Notes: generated by a model not told the origin, from the letters alone. Positions 36,306 through 45,038 are shown, numbered from the stretch's first letter. The stretch is DNA of 64,000 bases from Algoriphagus zhangzhouensis (GCF_900148515.1 NZ_FRXN01000001.1:372001-436000); one strand, 5' to 3'. Made by a program: numbers and translations.

Positions 36306-37415
36306 TCAATGGCAGCCCTCGGCATGATCAATCCATTTTCCATCAAGACTTAAATAGGCTCCCATACAATCAGCAGTCATACAAGAATGCACAGGAAGAA
36401 CACCCAGTAAATCTCCGATTTGAACTGAATTCAAAAGTGATTTAGAAGCTTTGACAATTCCGTGTTCTTGAGAAATACTTTTCAAATAGGAACGATCTTC
36501 ATGATCTGGGATCGTCCAACCGTATTCGTTCAGATAGACGATTTCTCCAAAGTTTTTATTTCCATTTTCATCCACCAAAACATCTTTTGCAAGGTGAACA
36601 CCGCCACCATGGACGAGGATTTCACCTCTGTCTCTGTTGATATCTACTACAGGAACAGCTAATGCAACAGCGATTTCAGATTTCTCACATCCGCCCAAAT
36701 TTGCTTGCATCAAATCAAAGAAGACGAAGTTTCCCGGCCCCATTTCATCAATATCTCCAAAATCCTCCATCACGGCACAGCCTGGAGTGTCACCGGTTCT
36801 AGTCACCAATTCGGGATATTCGGATTGATACTTGGCTTTCAACATTCCCAACGCGTCTCGAGTTTGCTCATAAAGGGCAGGAATATCTGGCATGTAATAG
36901 GAATGTCCAGCATGAAGGTAGAATCCTTTGAAATACAATTTATCGGACTTTTTAGCAGTCAAAAGTATCTCTTCAATCAATCCGAAATCAGATACATGAA
37001 CTCCCGTTCGGCCATACCCTGCATCGATTTCAATAAAAAATCCCACTTTTTCAGTCAACCCGTCTACCAATTTTTGAGCAGTGACAGGATTGATCACCTG
37101 AACTGATAAAGACTGGGTTTTTGCCAATTCATTCAATTTCGGGATTTCAAGAGTATTGAATGGAAAAGCGATGTGGATGTTATCCCAACCTTGTCCACAG
37201 AGATATTCTGCCATTTTGATGGAAGAGGCCGTTACTTCTTTGATTCCATACTCTTTGGCCCAATCTCCGATGATATGTGACTGCGCAGTTTTCCAGTGAG
37301 GAACGAGTTTCATATCATGTCTAGCAGCCTTATCGCTCATTCTCTTGATATTGGCGCGACAGATTTTTTCATCGATTAGTAAAGTGGGAGAGGTGATTTG
37401 GGATAAATATGACAT
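36306..37415 (-). CDS. D-threonine aldolase / D-serine dehydratase-like PLP enzyme
   Basis: This 369-residue enzyme has the fold III alanine-racemase N-terminal domain. The PLP lysine is K42 in LVPHWKTAQSH. EIDAGYGRTGVHV and FYLHAGHSYY follow. The C-terminal domain ends with VLPVHSCMTADCMGAYLS, holding the His and Cys expected to bind a metal. Related enzymes cleave D-threonine or dehydrate D-serine. Which D-amino acid is used here cannot be told. It is a single-gene unit. Confidence 0.82.
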   Translation of the reverse strand: MSYLSQITSPTLLIDEKICRANIKRMSDKAARHDMKLVPHWKTAQSHIIGDWAKEYGIKEVTASSIKMAEYLCGQGWDNIHIAFPFNTLEIPKLNELAKTQSLSVQVINPVTAQKLVDGLTEKVGFFIEIDAGYGRTGVHVSDFGLIEEILLTAKKSDKLYFKGFYLHAGHSYYMPDIPALYEQTRDALGMLKAKYQSEYPELVTRTGDTPGCAVMEDFGDIDEMGPGNFVFFDLMQANLGGCEKSEIAVALAVPVVDINRDRGEILVHGGGVHLAKDVLVDENGNKNFGEIVYLNEYGWTIPDHEDRSYLKSISQEHGIVKASKSLLNSVQIGDLLGVLPVHSCMTADCMGAYLSLDGKWIDHAEGCH

Positions 37416-37481
37416 AGATTAAAAGTGATATAATATTTAGTGAATGTTTATTTTTTGAGGAAAAACCATAATTGAACAATT

Positions 37482-37515
37482 GGATGGAAGACCGATGACG
37501 GATGGCCGAAGCTTG
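37482..37515. repeat. Degenerate GATGG/GACCGATGACGG words
   Basis: The stretch reads GGATGG, AAGACCGATGACGG, ATGGCCGAAG, with repeating GA(T/C)GG-like words at about 7-base spacing. It looks like a short decayed simple-sequence repeat and has no coding potential. Confidence 0.35.
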
Positions 37516-37606
37516 CTTCATTCAAACTTCAAAGGGAGTCCTCAAATTCAATCCAATAATCTACCAAAGTAAGATTTTTGTTGATACTGTTATCCAAATA
37601 TTCCTA

Positions 37607-37635
37607 CCATGGACTATGGACTTTCAACTATGGAC
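37607..37635. repeat. Three copies of CTATGGAC
   Basis: CCATGGAC (37607-37614), CTATGGAC (37614-37621) and CTATGGAC (37628-37635) follow each other. Such CTATGGAC arrays are a recurring feature of non-coding DNA in some Cytophagales, as far as I recall. Confidence 0.4.
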
Positions 37636-37889
37636 AAGTTTTCTTTAAATATGGTCTTTATGACTTTGCAGACTTATAAAGAAAACTTCCTTTAAATTTT
37701 TTGAAAAGTAACAAAGAATTATGAATCCCCTTCCATTTTGAGAGGAATCTAGTCGGATTGAGTGGATGAAATGTTGAATGAATGCTTTCTGAGGATGTAT
37801 TTGCTTTCCTTTTCAATAGAATTGTTTGCCTGAACCCTTGCAAGCTCCAGAATTTCTTACTTTGAATGCCTTTTTGCCACCAAATCTGC

Positions 37890-37897
37890 TAATTTTG
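37890..37897 (+). promoter_or_regulatory. -7 box of the alaS operon
   Basis: TAATTTTG matches TAnnTTTG, with a predicted start near 37904. A TTTG 13 bases upstream is too close and another at 37861 is 25 bases away, so the -33 box is unclear. Confidence 0.45.
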
Positions 37898-37910
37898 TGT
37901 CCCGATAAAA

Positions 37911-37936
37911 AAGGCTGATTTTAGCAGCCAAAATCG
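37911..37936 (+). other. Alternative hairpins in alaS 5' UTR
   Basis: GGCTG pairs with CAGCC around ATTTTAG. Alternatively GATTTT pairs with AAAATC around AGCAGCC. The two folds exclude each other. On the opposite strand the first fold is followed by TTTTTT and would look like a terminator. Confidence 0.35.
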
Positions 37937-37970
37937 ACCTATAGAATAAATAAAGCGCAGTATACACTTC

Positions 37971-40595
37971 ATGGAAGCAAAGAAAATCCGGAGTACCTTC
38001 ATTGAGTTTTTCCAATCCAAGCAACACCATTACGTTCCTTCTTCACCAATTGTGGTCAAAAATGATCCAACCTTGATGTTTACCAATGCAGGTATGAATC
38101 AGTTCAAGGATGCATTTTTGGGAAATGAGGTGGCCAAATATTCACGTGTAGCCAATTCTCAGAAATGTCTTCGTGTGAGTGGAAAACACAATGATTTGGA
38201 AGAAGTAGGGGTTGATACCTACCACCATACCATGTTTGAGATGTTGGGGAACTGGTCTTTTGGAGATTATTTCAAGAAAGAGGCAATCGCATGGGCATGG
38301 GAGCTTTTGACTGAAGTTTACAAATTGGATAAGGACAGATTGTATGTTTCTGTTTTTGAAGGAGACAAAGGAGATAATCTTGGTTTGGATCAAGAAGCCT
38401 ATGATTTCTGGAAAGCTATCGTTCCTGAAGATCGCATCATCATGGGATCCAAAAAGGATAATTTCTGGGAAATGGGTGATACAGGACCTTGTGGACCCTG
38501 CTCAGAAATTCATATTGACTTACGTTCATCAGAAGAGAGAAATACTGTCGCTGGTAAGGATTTGGTAAATATGGACCATCCGCAGGTGATTGAGATTTGG
38601 AACCTCGTATTTATGCAATTCAATCGCTTAGCAGATGGAAGCTTGAAAGAGCTACCAGCCAAGCATGTGGATACAGGGATGGGTTTTGAGCGATTGGTTC
38701 GTGCGATCCAGCACAAGCATTCTAACTACGATACCGATTTGTTCCAGCCTTTTATCCAATACTTGGAAGGAAAGTCCGGTAAAAGTTATGGGAAATCAGA
38801 GGAAACAGATATCGCTTTCCGAGTGATTGTCGATCATATCCGCGCTATTTCCTTTACGATTGCAGACGGCCAGTTGCCATCCAATAATAAAGCAGGTTAT
38901 GTGATTCGTAGAATCTTGAGAAGAGCTGTGCGTTACGGATATACCTTCTTGGGCTTTACCGAGCCTTTCTTGTATGAGTTGACTCCATTGATTGCAGAGA
39001 ACTTTGGGCAGATTTTCCCTGAAGTTCAGCAACAACAAGACTTCATTGCCAAAGTAATTCAAGAGGAAGAAGCTTCTTTCTTAAGAACCTTGGATAATGG
39101 TTTGAAAATGCTTGATCAGATTAAGGAAGAGTTGAAAGCCAAGAATGAGACAGTTATCTCTGGAAAAACTGCCTTTGATTTATATGATACCTATGGTTTT
39201 CCATTGGATTTAACTTCTTTGATTGCCCGTGAAAACGGATTTTCTTTGGATGAGAAAAGCTTTGCTGAGGAGATGGAAAAGCAAAAATCCAGGTCTAGAG
39301 CTGCTTCTGAATCTGAAACAGGAGACTGGGTATTTGTTCATGAAGATGAAGGAGTTGAATTCATCGGATATGATTTCTTAGAATCCTATTCTCATATCAT
39401 TAAGTACCGTGTTGTAAAGGATAAGAAAGGAGATAAGTTCCAGCTGGTGTTGGACAAGACTCCATTCTATGCAGAAAGTGGTGGACAGGTAGGAGACACT
39501 GGATATTTGGTTTCTGATTCTGAGAAAATCAGAGTGATCGACACCAAAAAAGAGAATGATCTGATTGTTCATTTTGTGGAGAAAATTCCTTCAAATCCTG
39601 AAGCGAGATTCTCTGCTGAGGTGGATCAAGTGAAAAGAAACTTGACCATGAATAACCATACGGCTACTCACTTGCTACAATCTGCTTTGAAAGAAGTTTT
39701 GGGTGACCATGTGCAGCAAAGAGGTTCTTTGGTAAATGATCATGTCTTGAGATTTGATTTTTCACACTTCTCTAAAATGACTGAGGAGGACATCTCCAAA
39801 GTAGAGGATATCGTGAATGCGAAAATCCGCGAAAATATTCCTTTGATAGAAAAGAGAAATGTGCCAATCGAGGATGCTAAGAAAATGGGTGCAACCGCCC
39901 TTTTCGGAGAGAAATATGGCGACTATGTGCGCGTGATCACTTTTGATCCCAACTATTCTGTTGAGCTTTGCGGAGGTACACACGTTCCTTCTACTGCTCA
40001 AATAGGATTATTCAAAATCACCTCTGAGGGATCTGTAGCGTCAGGAGTTAGAAGAATTGAGGCGATCACTTCTGTGGAAGCAGAAAAATATTTGAAGGAA
40101 CAAGAAAGTCTTTTGAAGGAGATTCAGGATTTGTTGAAGAATCCTAAAGATTTGAAAAAGGCTGTTGAAACTTTGCTTCAGGAAAGAAATGACTTGAAGA
40201 AAGAAATCGAAGGACTTCATCTTGAGAAAGCCGCTGGAGTGAAAACTGAGCTATTGAATCAGTTTGTTTCTGGGGACGGAGTGAATACTTTGATTGCGAA
40301 AGTGACATTGCCAAATTCTGATTCTTTGAAGAAGTTGGCTTACGAGTTGAAAAACGAAGTGGATTCAGCTTTTGCTATTTTGGCTGCAGAAATTGATGGA
40401 AAGCCACAGATTGCTGTGATTTTGGATGAGGGATTGGTTCAGTCCAAAAACTTAAACGCCGGTCAGATTGTTAGAGATTTGGCGAAAGAAATCCAAGGTG
40501 GTGGAGGAGGTCAACCATTCTTTGCTACCGCAGGTGGAAAGAATTTGGCTGGCTTAGATAATGTGGTTGCCAAGGCAAAAGAAATGTTTTTATAA
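37971..40595 (+). CDS. alaS: Alanyl-tRNA synthetase
   Basis: This 874-residue class II synthetase has an N-terminal catalytic core (MFTNAGMNQFKDAFLG, GNWSFGDYFKK, TGMGFERL). The editing domain has NHTATHLLQSAL and CGGTHVPSTAQIG, which bind zinc and hydrolyse mis-charged Ser/Gly. The C-terminal DHHA1/C-Ala domain ends in GGGGGQPFFATAGG. All expected parts are present. It leads an apparent alaS-gatB-TlpA operon, with 17 bases to gatB. Confidence 0.97.
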   Translation: MEAKKIRSTFIEFFQSKQHHYVPSSPIVVKNDPTLMFTNAGMNQFKDAFLGNEVAKYSRVANSQKCLRVSGKHNDLEEVGVDTYHHTMFEMLGNWSFGDYFKKEAIAWAWELLTEVYKLDKDRLYVSVFEGDKGDNLGLDQEAYDFWKAIVPEDRIIMGSKKDNFWEMGDTGPCGPCSEIHIDLRSSEERNTVAGKDLVNMDHPQVIEIWNLVFMQFNRLADGSLKELPAKHVDTGMGFERLVRAIQHKHSNYDTDLFQPFIQYLEGKSGKSYGKSEETDIAFRVIVDHIRAISFTIADGQLPSNNKAGYVIRRILRRAVRYGYTFLGFTEPFLYELTPLIAENFGQIFPEVQQQQDFIAKVIQEEEASFLRTLDNGLKMLDQIKEELKAKNETVISGKTAFDLYDTYGFPLDLTSLIARENGFSLDEKSFAEEMEKQKSRSRAASESETGDWVFVHEDEGVEFIGYDFLESYSHIIKYRVVKDKKGDKFQLVLDKTPFYAESGGQVGDTGYLVSDSEKIRVIDTKKENDLIVHFVEKIPSNPEARFSAEVDQVKRNLTMNNHTATHLLQSALKEVLGDHVQQRGSLVNDHVLRFDFSHFSKMTEEDISKVEDIVNAKIRENIPLIEKRNVPIEDAKKMGATALFGEKYGDYVRVITFDPNYSVELCGGTHVPSTAQIGLFKITSEGSVASGVRRIEAITSVEAEKYLKEQESLLKEIQDLLKNPKDLKKAVETLLQERNDLKKEIEGLHLEKAAGVKTELLNQFVSGDGVNTLIAKVTLPNSDSLKKLAYELKNEVDSAFAILAAEIDGKPQIAVILDEGLVQSKNLNAGQIVRDLAKEIQGGGGGQPFFATAGGKNLAGLDNVVAKAKEMFL

Positions 40596-40612
40596 TCGCT
40601 GAATTGCATAGA

Positions 40613-42073
40613 ATGGTAAGCGAAGAAATTAAAAGTAAGTATCAGTTGGTAATTGGCCTGGAAGTCCATGCCCAATTAGCAACTGAGAGTAAAATTTTTG
40701 CCTCTGATTCAACCGTGTTTGGGAATGATCCCAATACACAGATTTCAGTAATTACACTGGGTCATCCTGGCACTTTGCCTAAGGTGAACAAAAAGGCTGT
40801 GGAATATGCCATTAAAATGGGATTGGCCTGTAATTCTGAAATTACTCGAGTGAATATCTTTTCCAGAAAGAACTATTTCTATCCTGACCTTCCAAAAGGT
40901 TATCAGATTACCCAAGATAAGGGGCCAATTTGTGTGGGAGGAATCGTTCCGATTCAATTGAGTGACGGCACGAAAAAGGAAATCCATTTGAACAGAGTTC
41001 ACATGGAAGAAGATGCTGGTAAATCCATTCACCTAGCTGGTGAAACAGATACTTTGGTGGATTTTAATAGAGCAGGTACTCCTTTAATTGAAATCGTAAC
41101 TGATCCGGATTTGAGAACTGCTGAAGAGGCCATGGTCTTTTTGGCAGAAATTAAGAAACTGGTCAAATACTTGGATATCTGTGACGGGAACATGGAAGAA
41201 GGGTCCATGCGTTGTGATGCCAACGTCTCTGTCATGCTCAAAGGCGCCAAAGAGTATGGAAAGAAGGTAGAGGTCAAAAACATGAACTCTTTCCGAAATG
41301 TAGGGCGAGCCATCGAGCACGAACATAATCGCATTATCAAATTATTGGAAGCGGGGAAAGAAGTGATTTCTGAAACAAGGACATTTGATGCCAATACAGG
41401 TAAAACCGCCAGTATGCGTACCAAGGAAGATTTGAACGATTATCGGTACTTCCCAGAGCCTGATTTGAGCCCGGTTGTCATTTCTGATGAATGGTTGAAT
41501 TCCGTGCAGAAGACTATGCCTCTTCTTCCAAGAGAATTAAAAGCGAAATTCATTACTGAATTTGGTCTTCCTGATTATGATGCAGGGGTTTTGACCGAGG
41601 CAAAAGAAATGGCTTTGTATTTTAATTCCCTCTGCGAGAAAACCAAAAACTATAAAGCTGCGTCTAATTGGTTGATGGGGCCGGTTAAGTCCTATTTGAA
41701 TGACTCAAGCATTGAAATCAATGAATTTCCGATCACCCCGGAAGAATTGGCAGGTTTGATTCAATTGGTCGATGATGGAAAAGTGAGTTTTTCCATAGCT
41801 TCTCAAAAAATTTATCCTGAAATGCTCAAAGGAAATCATGAGACACCTTTACAGGTAGCCCAGCGATTGAATTTGATTCAGGAAAGTGATGCTTCTTCAC
41901 TCAAACCAATTATAGAAAGTGTTTTGGCAGAAAACCAAGCTAAGGTTGCCGAGTATAAATCAGGCAAAAAAGGCCTGATTGGGATGTTTATGGGTAAAGT
42001 CATGCAAAAGTCCCAAGGAAAAGCTGATCCAAAAGTTGCGACCAAGCTTCTCACAGAATTACTAAACCAATAA
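40613..42073 (+). CDS. gatB: Aspartyl/glutamyl-tRNA amidotransferase subunit B
   Basis: This 486-residue GatB starts at the ATG at 40613 (MVSEEIKSKYQLVIGLEVHAQL); an in-frame TTG at 40604 is less likely. It has LGHPGTLPKVNKKAVEYA, the kinase-like core (RKNYFYPDLPKGYQITQ, MEEDAGKS, DFNRAGTPLIEIVT) and a C-terminal YqeY-like tail that grips tRNA. With GatA and GatC, encoded elsewhere, it turns Glu-tRNA(Gln) or Asp-tRNA(Asn) into the amide form. It sits between alaS and the TlpA-like gene. Confidence 0.96.
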   Translation: MVSEEIKSKYQLVIGLEVHAQLATESKIFASDSTVFGNDPNTQISVITLGHPGTLPKVNKKAVEYAIKMGLACNSEITRVNIFSRKNYFYPDLPKGYQITQDKGPICVGGIVPIQLSDGTKKEIHLNRVHMEEDAGKSIHLAGETDTLVDFNRAGTPLIEIVTDPDLRTAEEAMVFLAEIKKLVKYLDICDGNMEEGSMRCDANVSVMLKGAKEYGKKVEVKNMNSFRNVGRAIEHEHNRIIKLLEAGKEVISETRTFDANTGKTASMRTKEDLNDYRYFPEPDLSPVVISDEWLNSVQKTMPLLPRELKAKFITEFGLPDYDAGVLTEAKEMALYFNSLCEKTKNYKAASNWLMGPVKSYLNDSSIEINEFPITPEELAGLIQLVDDGKVSFSIASQKIYPEMLKGNHETPLQVAQRLNLIQESDASSLKPIIESVLAENQAKVAEYKSGKKGLIGMFMGKVMQKSQGKADPKVATKLLTELLNQ

Positions 42074-42075
42074 AT

Positions 42076-43188
42076 ATGAAAAACCCAATGACAGGACTAT
42101 TCTCATTATCACTGTTACTTCTTTTCTCCTGTGGAGGAACCGAAAAAGTAGAAGATGGAAAAGTCCATGTAAGCGGAAAGATTTCAAATGCTCCTGAAGG
42201 AGTAGTAGTACTTTCACAATTTACTGATAGTAGACCCAAGATCATTGATACCTTGGATATCGCTCCCAATGGCGAGTTTTCCTATGATTTGGAAGTCAAT
42301 GAGCCTACTTTCTATCAATTGTATTTATATGGAGAAAAGGCGGTCCGTTTAGCCTTGTTAGACGAGGATGTAGAAGTCAATTATGATTTCAATGATCCAG
42401 ACAAGGTTACAATTGAAGGATCACAGGACTCTAAAGAGATGCTCAAATTGGAGGAATTGATGAATGCTTACCAAGAGGAAGTTAATCAATTGAATGAGGC
42501 TTATTATGAGGCGATGAGCAATAACAATTCTGGTGAAATCAAGGCAATACAAACCAAAGCATTGGAATTGGAAGCAAATCAGGCTGAAAAAGTGAAAGAT
42601 ATGATCACTAGCATGGGGGATAGCTTTGCGTCTTTGGCAGCCATTGGTTTATTGAATCCAAAGACAGATTTTCCTTTCATGGATGAGTTAGTGGCTCGAT
42701 TGAATACCAATTATCCAAATACTAAGTCTATCATGCAATTGAAGCAGCAATTGGATGAGTTGAGAGTTTTATCTGTTGGGCAACCTGCTCCTGAGATCGC
42801 TTTGACCAATCCAAATGGTGAATTGATCAAATTATCAGACTTTAAAGGAAAGTATGTGATGATTGACTTCTGGGCTGCTTGGTGTAAGCCTTGTAGACAG
42901 GAGAATCCAAACGTTGTTCGTCTTTATAAGGAATACAATCCTAAGGGTTTTGAAGTGCTAGGTGTTTCTTTGGATAGAACAAGAGAGGACTGGGTTAAAG
43001 CTATCCAAGATGATGGTCTGCTTTGGCCTCAGGTTTCCGATTTGAAATACTTCAATTCGGAGGCAGCGGAGCTATACCAAATCAATGCTATTCCTGCTAC
43101 CTATTTGATAGATCCTGATGGAAATATTCTTGCCAAAGATTTACGTGGCCCAAGCTTAGAAAGGAAGCTTGCTGAGATTTTCGATTAA
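42076..43188 (+). CDS. TlpA-like thiol-disulfide oxidoreductase lipoprotein (DUF4369 N-domain)
   Basis: The 370-residue lipoprotein has lipobox LFSC (Cys at about residue 19). A DUF4369-type beta domain spans about 28-125, a helical linker about 125-230, and a TlpA/AhpC-type thioredoxin domain about 232-370. The active site is FWAAWCKPCRQENP. The cis-Pro loop is INAIPATYLIDPDG. It should reduce or isomerise disulfides in the periplasm; cytochrome maturation or general redox roles are both possible. It begins 2 bases after gatB and ends the operon at a strong terminator. Confidence 0.88.
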   Translation: MKNPMTGLFSLSLLLLFSCGGTEKVEDGKVHVSGKISNAPEGVVVLSQFTDSRPKIIDTLDIAPNGEFSYDLEVNEPTFYQLYLYGEKAVRLALLDEDVEVNYDFNDPDKVTIEGSQDSKEMLKLEELMNAYQEEVNQLNEAYYEAMSNNNSGEIKAIQTKALELEANQAEKVKDMITSMGDSFASLAAIGLLNPKTDFPFMDELVARLNTNYPNTKSIMQLKQQLDELRVLSVGQPAPEIALTNPNGELIKLSDFKGKYVMIDFWAAWCKPCRQENPNVVRLYKEYNPKGFEVLGVSLDRTREDWVKAIQDDGLLWPQVSDLKYFNSEAAELYQINAIPATYLIDPDGNILAKDLRGPSLERKLAEIFD

Positions 43189-43211
43189 GTTCTAAGGAAG
43201 ATAAATTAAAG

Positions 43212-43241
43212 AACCCCGTCTTGAAAAAGGCGGGGTTTTTT
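43212..43241 (+). terminator. Terminator of alaS-gatB-TlpA operon
   Basis: AACCCCGTC (43212-43220) and GGCGGGGTT (43229-43237), stem of 9 with one G-U pair and loop TTGAAAAA, followed by a T-run to 43241. Confidence 0.9.
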
Positions 43242-43245
43242 CGTT

Positions 43246-43285
43246 CATAAAAAAACCTCCGACTTTTCAGTCAAGAGGTTTTATG
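43246..43285 (-). terminator. Minus-strand terminator with no matching annotated gene
   Basis: Read on the minus strand, CATAAAACCTC (43285-43275) pairs with GAGGT plus T-run down to 43246, with an inner GACT/AGTC stem. It faces away from the TlpA gene. The closest minus-strand gene, proC, already has its own terminator at 43588-43611. It could end a small transcript starting near 43392. Confidence 0.6.
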
Positions 43286-43392
43286 AGCAGAAATTTTTTG
43301 CAAATAATAAAAGGAAGGAAGAAAAAGTACCAAACAGTCCTTCCTTTAAAAGTCGTTTCAGTTAAAAAGGAATAGCAAAAGTTGTTTATCAC
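43246..43392 (-). ncRNA. Candidate small RNA or mini-gene transcript
   Basis: A minus-strand TAGTTTTG box (43406-43399) predicts a start near 43392, and a minus-strand terminator lies at 43285-43246. The transcript would be about 147 bases. It contains an internal hairpin: AAAGGAAGGA and TCCTTCCTTT arms at about 43311-43320 and 43347-43356. A GTG-started frame of 41 codons also begins at the predicted start (43392) and stops inside the terminator. The hairpin favours RNA function, but neither is proven. Confidence 0.35.
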
Positions 43393-43587
43393 CCGAGACA
43401 AAACTAATAAAAAGATTCAAAAGAAAAACAACCCTTAAATAATTCTATTTCCAAGTAATAAGAAAATACCTAGAAATAATTGTACTTTAATTTAAAAAAA
43501 TCGTTTTAGAGCAAATGGAAGGGCTTTTTCTGAAATGCATTATTTTTTTGTTAAAATCCATTTTGACGAAAATTGCCGGTAATAAAA

Positions 43588-43611
43588 AAGCCAAGGTATT
43601 TACCTTGGCTT
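43588..43611 (-). terminator. Terminator of proC
   Basis: AAGCCAAGGTA (43588-43598) and TACCTTGGCTT (43601-43611) form an 11-base perfect stem. On the minus strand it is followed by TTTTTTATT. Confidence 0.88.
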
Positions 43612-43632
43612 AAAATTTTAGTGAAGTTGAAT

Positions 43633-44433
43633 TTATTTCTCGATTTTTTCATAACTGGCTATCACTCCTCGGACCATTGCAGAGCTGAATCCCTGGTGTT
43701 CCATTTCGTTTAATCCAACAATTGTGCATCCTTTTGGAGTTGTTACTTTGTCTATAGCAGCCTCAGGGTGCATGTTTTTTTGAATCATCAATTCAGCGGC
43801 TCCTTTGACTGTTTGGTTTACGATTTTACTTGCTGTCACCGAATCGAATCCAATTTGAATTCCCCCTTGGATCATTGCTCTCATAAAACGCAAGACATAG
43901 GCAATTCCGCAGGCACCTAAGACAGTGGCCGCCTCCATCAAGCTTTCATCAATTGGAATGGTAAAACCTATTGAATCGAAAAGTTCTTGAATAGTTTCTA
44001 CCTGCTGAGGAACAGCGTTCTTGGAGCAGATACAAGTAATGGATTCTTGAATGTCTGCTGCGATGTTTGGCATAGCCCGAAACGCAACGGTATCTGGCTC
44101 TAAAACCTGATACATTTCTTCTAAAGTAACTCCTGTGGCAAGAGATATGATTATTTGCTTTGAAGCCTCAAGCGCCGGCTTAATTTCATTAAGGATAGGA
44201 GTGACGTTGTATGGTTTTACTCCCAGAATAACTAAATCAGCGTATTGTGCAGCCAAAAGGTTATCGGGATGCACATGAACTCCCTGTGCTTCATAGCTGG
44301 CTAGGGATTTTGTATTACGCTTGGTTAAGGTTAGGTTTTTTGGGTCAAAGCCAGGAATGGAAAGCAAACCATTGGCGATAGATGTGCCTAGGTTGCCGCA
44401 TCCGATAATTGCAATTTTTGAGTCAGTAATCAT
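43633..44433 (-). CDS. proC: Pyrroline-5-carboxylate reductase
   Basis: This 266-residue enzyme starts at the ATG at 44433 (MITDSKIAIIGCGNLG); an upstream in-frame TTG at 44460 is not needed. The Rossmann start IIGCGNLGTSIANGL is present, then LVILGVKPYNV and ATGVTLEEM. The C-terminal dimer region has LGACGIAYVLRFMRAM and TTPKGCTIVGLNEMEHQG. It reduces pyrroline-5-carboxylate to proline with NAD(P)H, the last step of proline synthesis. It is a single-gene unit. Confidence 0.94.
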   Translation of the reverse strand: MITDSKIAIIGCGNLGTSIANGLLSIPGFDPKNLTLTKRNTKSLASYEAQGVHVHPDNLLAAQYADLVILGVKPYNVTPILNEIKPALEASKQIIISLATGVTLEEMYQVLEPDTVAFRAMPNIAADIQESITCICSKNAVPQQVETIQELFDSIGFTIPIDESLMEAATVLGACGIAYVLRFMRAMIQGGIQIGFDSVTASKIVNQTVKGAAELMIQKNMHPEAAIDKVTTPKGCTIVGLNEMEHQGFSSAMVRGVIASYEKIEK

Positions 44434-44567
44434 CAATTTTCTAAAAGGTTTGAAAGTCAATTGAATAAAGGTAAAGAAAAGGAAGTTTTTTTTTGAATTA
44501 TTGAAATCCTCAAAACGTAAAATTCAAATTGATCAAATGTCTAAATATGAAATAATTGGAAAAATAT

Positions 44568-44599
44568 TTTGACATAAAGTAAAGTTTGCTTTACATTTG
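44568..44599 (+). promoter_or_regulatory. Promoter of the membrane-pair/XRE operon
   Basis: TTTG (44568-44571), 20 bases, TACATTTG (44592-44599). Both boxes match the Bacteroidota consensus exactly. The predicted start is near 44606, 12 bases before the ATG at 44618. Confidence 0.75.
44579..44594. promoter_or_regulatory. Inverted repeat, probable operator for the XRE regulator
   Basis: GTAAAGTTTGCTTTAC has 6-base arms GTAAAG and CTTTAC with a 4-base spacer. It lies between the -33 and -7 boxes and overlaps the -7 box by 3 bases. A repressor bound here would block RNA polymerase. The operon's own third gene encodes an XRE protein, so autorepression is the simple model. Confidence 0.55.
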
Positions 44600-44617
44600 G
44601 TAAAAATAATTTGACTT

Positions 44618-45037
44618 ATGGAAAATGATTCAATCTTAAAAGTTCCTTTGCTGGCCAGAGGATGGAGATTTGTAGCAATAGCTTTATTTCCATTGCCAGC
44701 AATTCTTGTCATTGGATTGGCTTTTGCCAGAACAGGCATCGATCCTAATGAAGCGGCACAGGTAATCTATGGCTTTTGGGCTATAGCTTTTGGAATATTA
44801 AATCTGACCAAGGAAAAAGAAGAGGATGAAATGATTCAAAGATTTCGTCTTCAGGCTTTTCAAACAGGGTTCTATTGGCTGATTTGGGGTCTAGCAGCCC
44901 TGATGCTGATTAATTATGTAAGGTATGATCGTCTTACTTCAGAGATCTTTACAGCCTATTTGGTCTTGTTCCTTTTGAATCTTTACATCTATGCAGCATT
45001 TCAGTTGCAGCTATATAAATCCCGAAAAGAAAATTGA
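44618..45037 (+). CDS. Four-helix membrane protein with KEKEEDEMIQRFRL motif (A)
   Basis: The 139-residue inner-membrane protein has about four predicted helices: about 18-37, 48-63, 84-105 and 113-132. Between helices 2 and 3 is a charged motif, TKEKEEDEMIQRFRLQAFQ. The next gene's protein has the same motif (SKEKNEDEYIQKLRLDSLL), so the two are related in architecture and share at least this region. The function is unknown. It is the first gene of a three-gene operon, with 1 base to the next, ending with an XRE regulator. Confidence 0.75.
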   Translation: MENDSILKVPLLARGWRFVAIALFPLPAILVIGLAFARTGIDPNEAAQVIYGFWAIAFGILNLTKEKEEDEMIQRFRLQAFQTGFYWLIWGLAALMLINYVRYDRLTSEIFTAYLVLFLLNLYIYAAFQLQLYKSRKEN

Positions 45038-45038
45038 T

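Larger units (their letters stand above)
37416..37970. other. 555-base intergenic region before alaS
   Basis: No convincing gene is seen on either strand. It holds short degenerate repeats (separate entries), a -7 box for alaS at 37890-37897, and a pair of alternative hairpins in the alaS 5' UTR. Confidence 0.6.

Noticed and set aside
37658..37843. 61-codon minus-strand frame in the alaS upstream region
   Set aside because: The product has no recognisable pattern or coding bias and no promoter or terminator. Probably chance.
43246..43392. 41-codon GTG frame as a confirmed gene
   Set aside because: It runs into the terminator and has no known relatives. It is kept only as an alternative within the small-RNA candidate.
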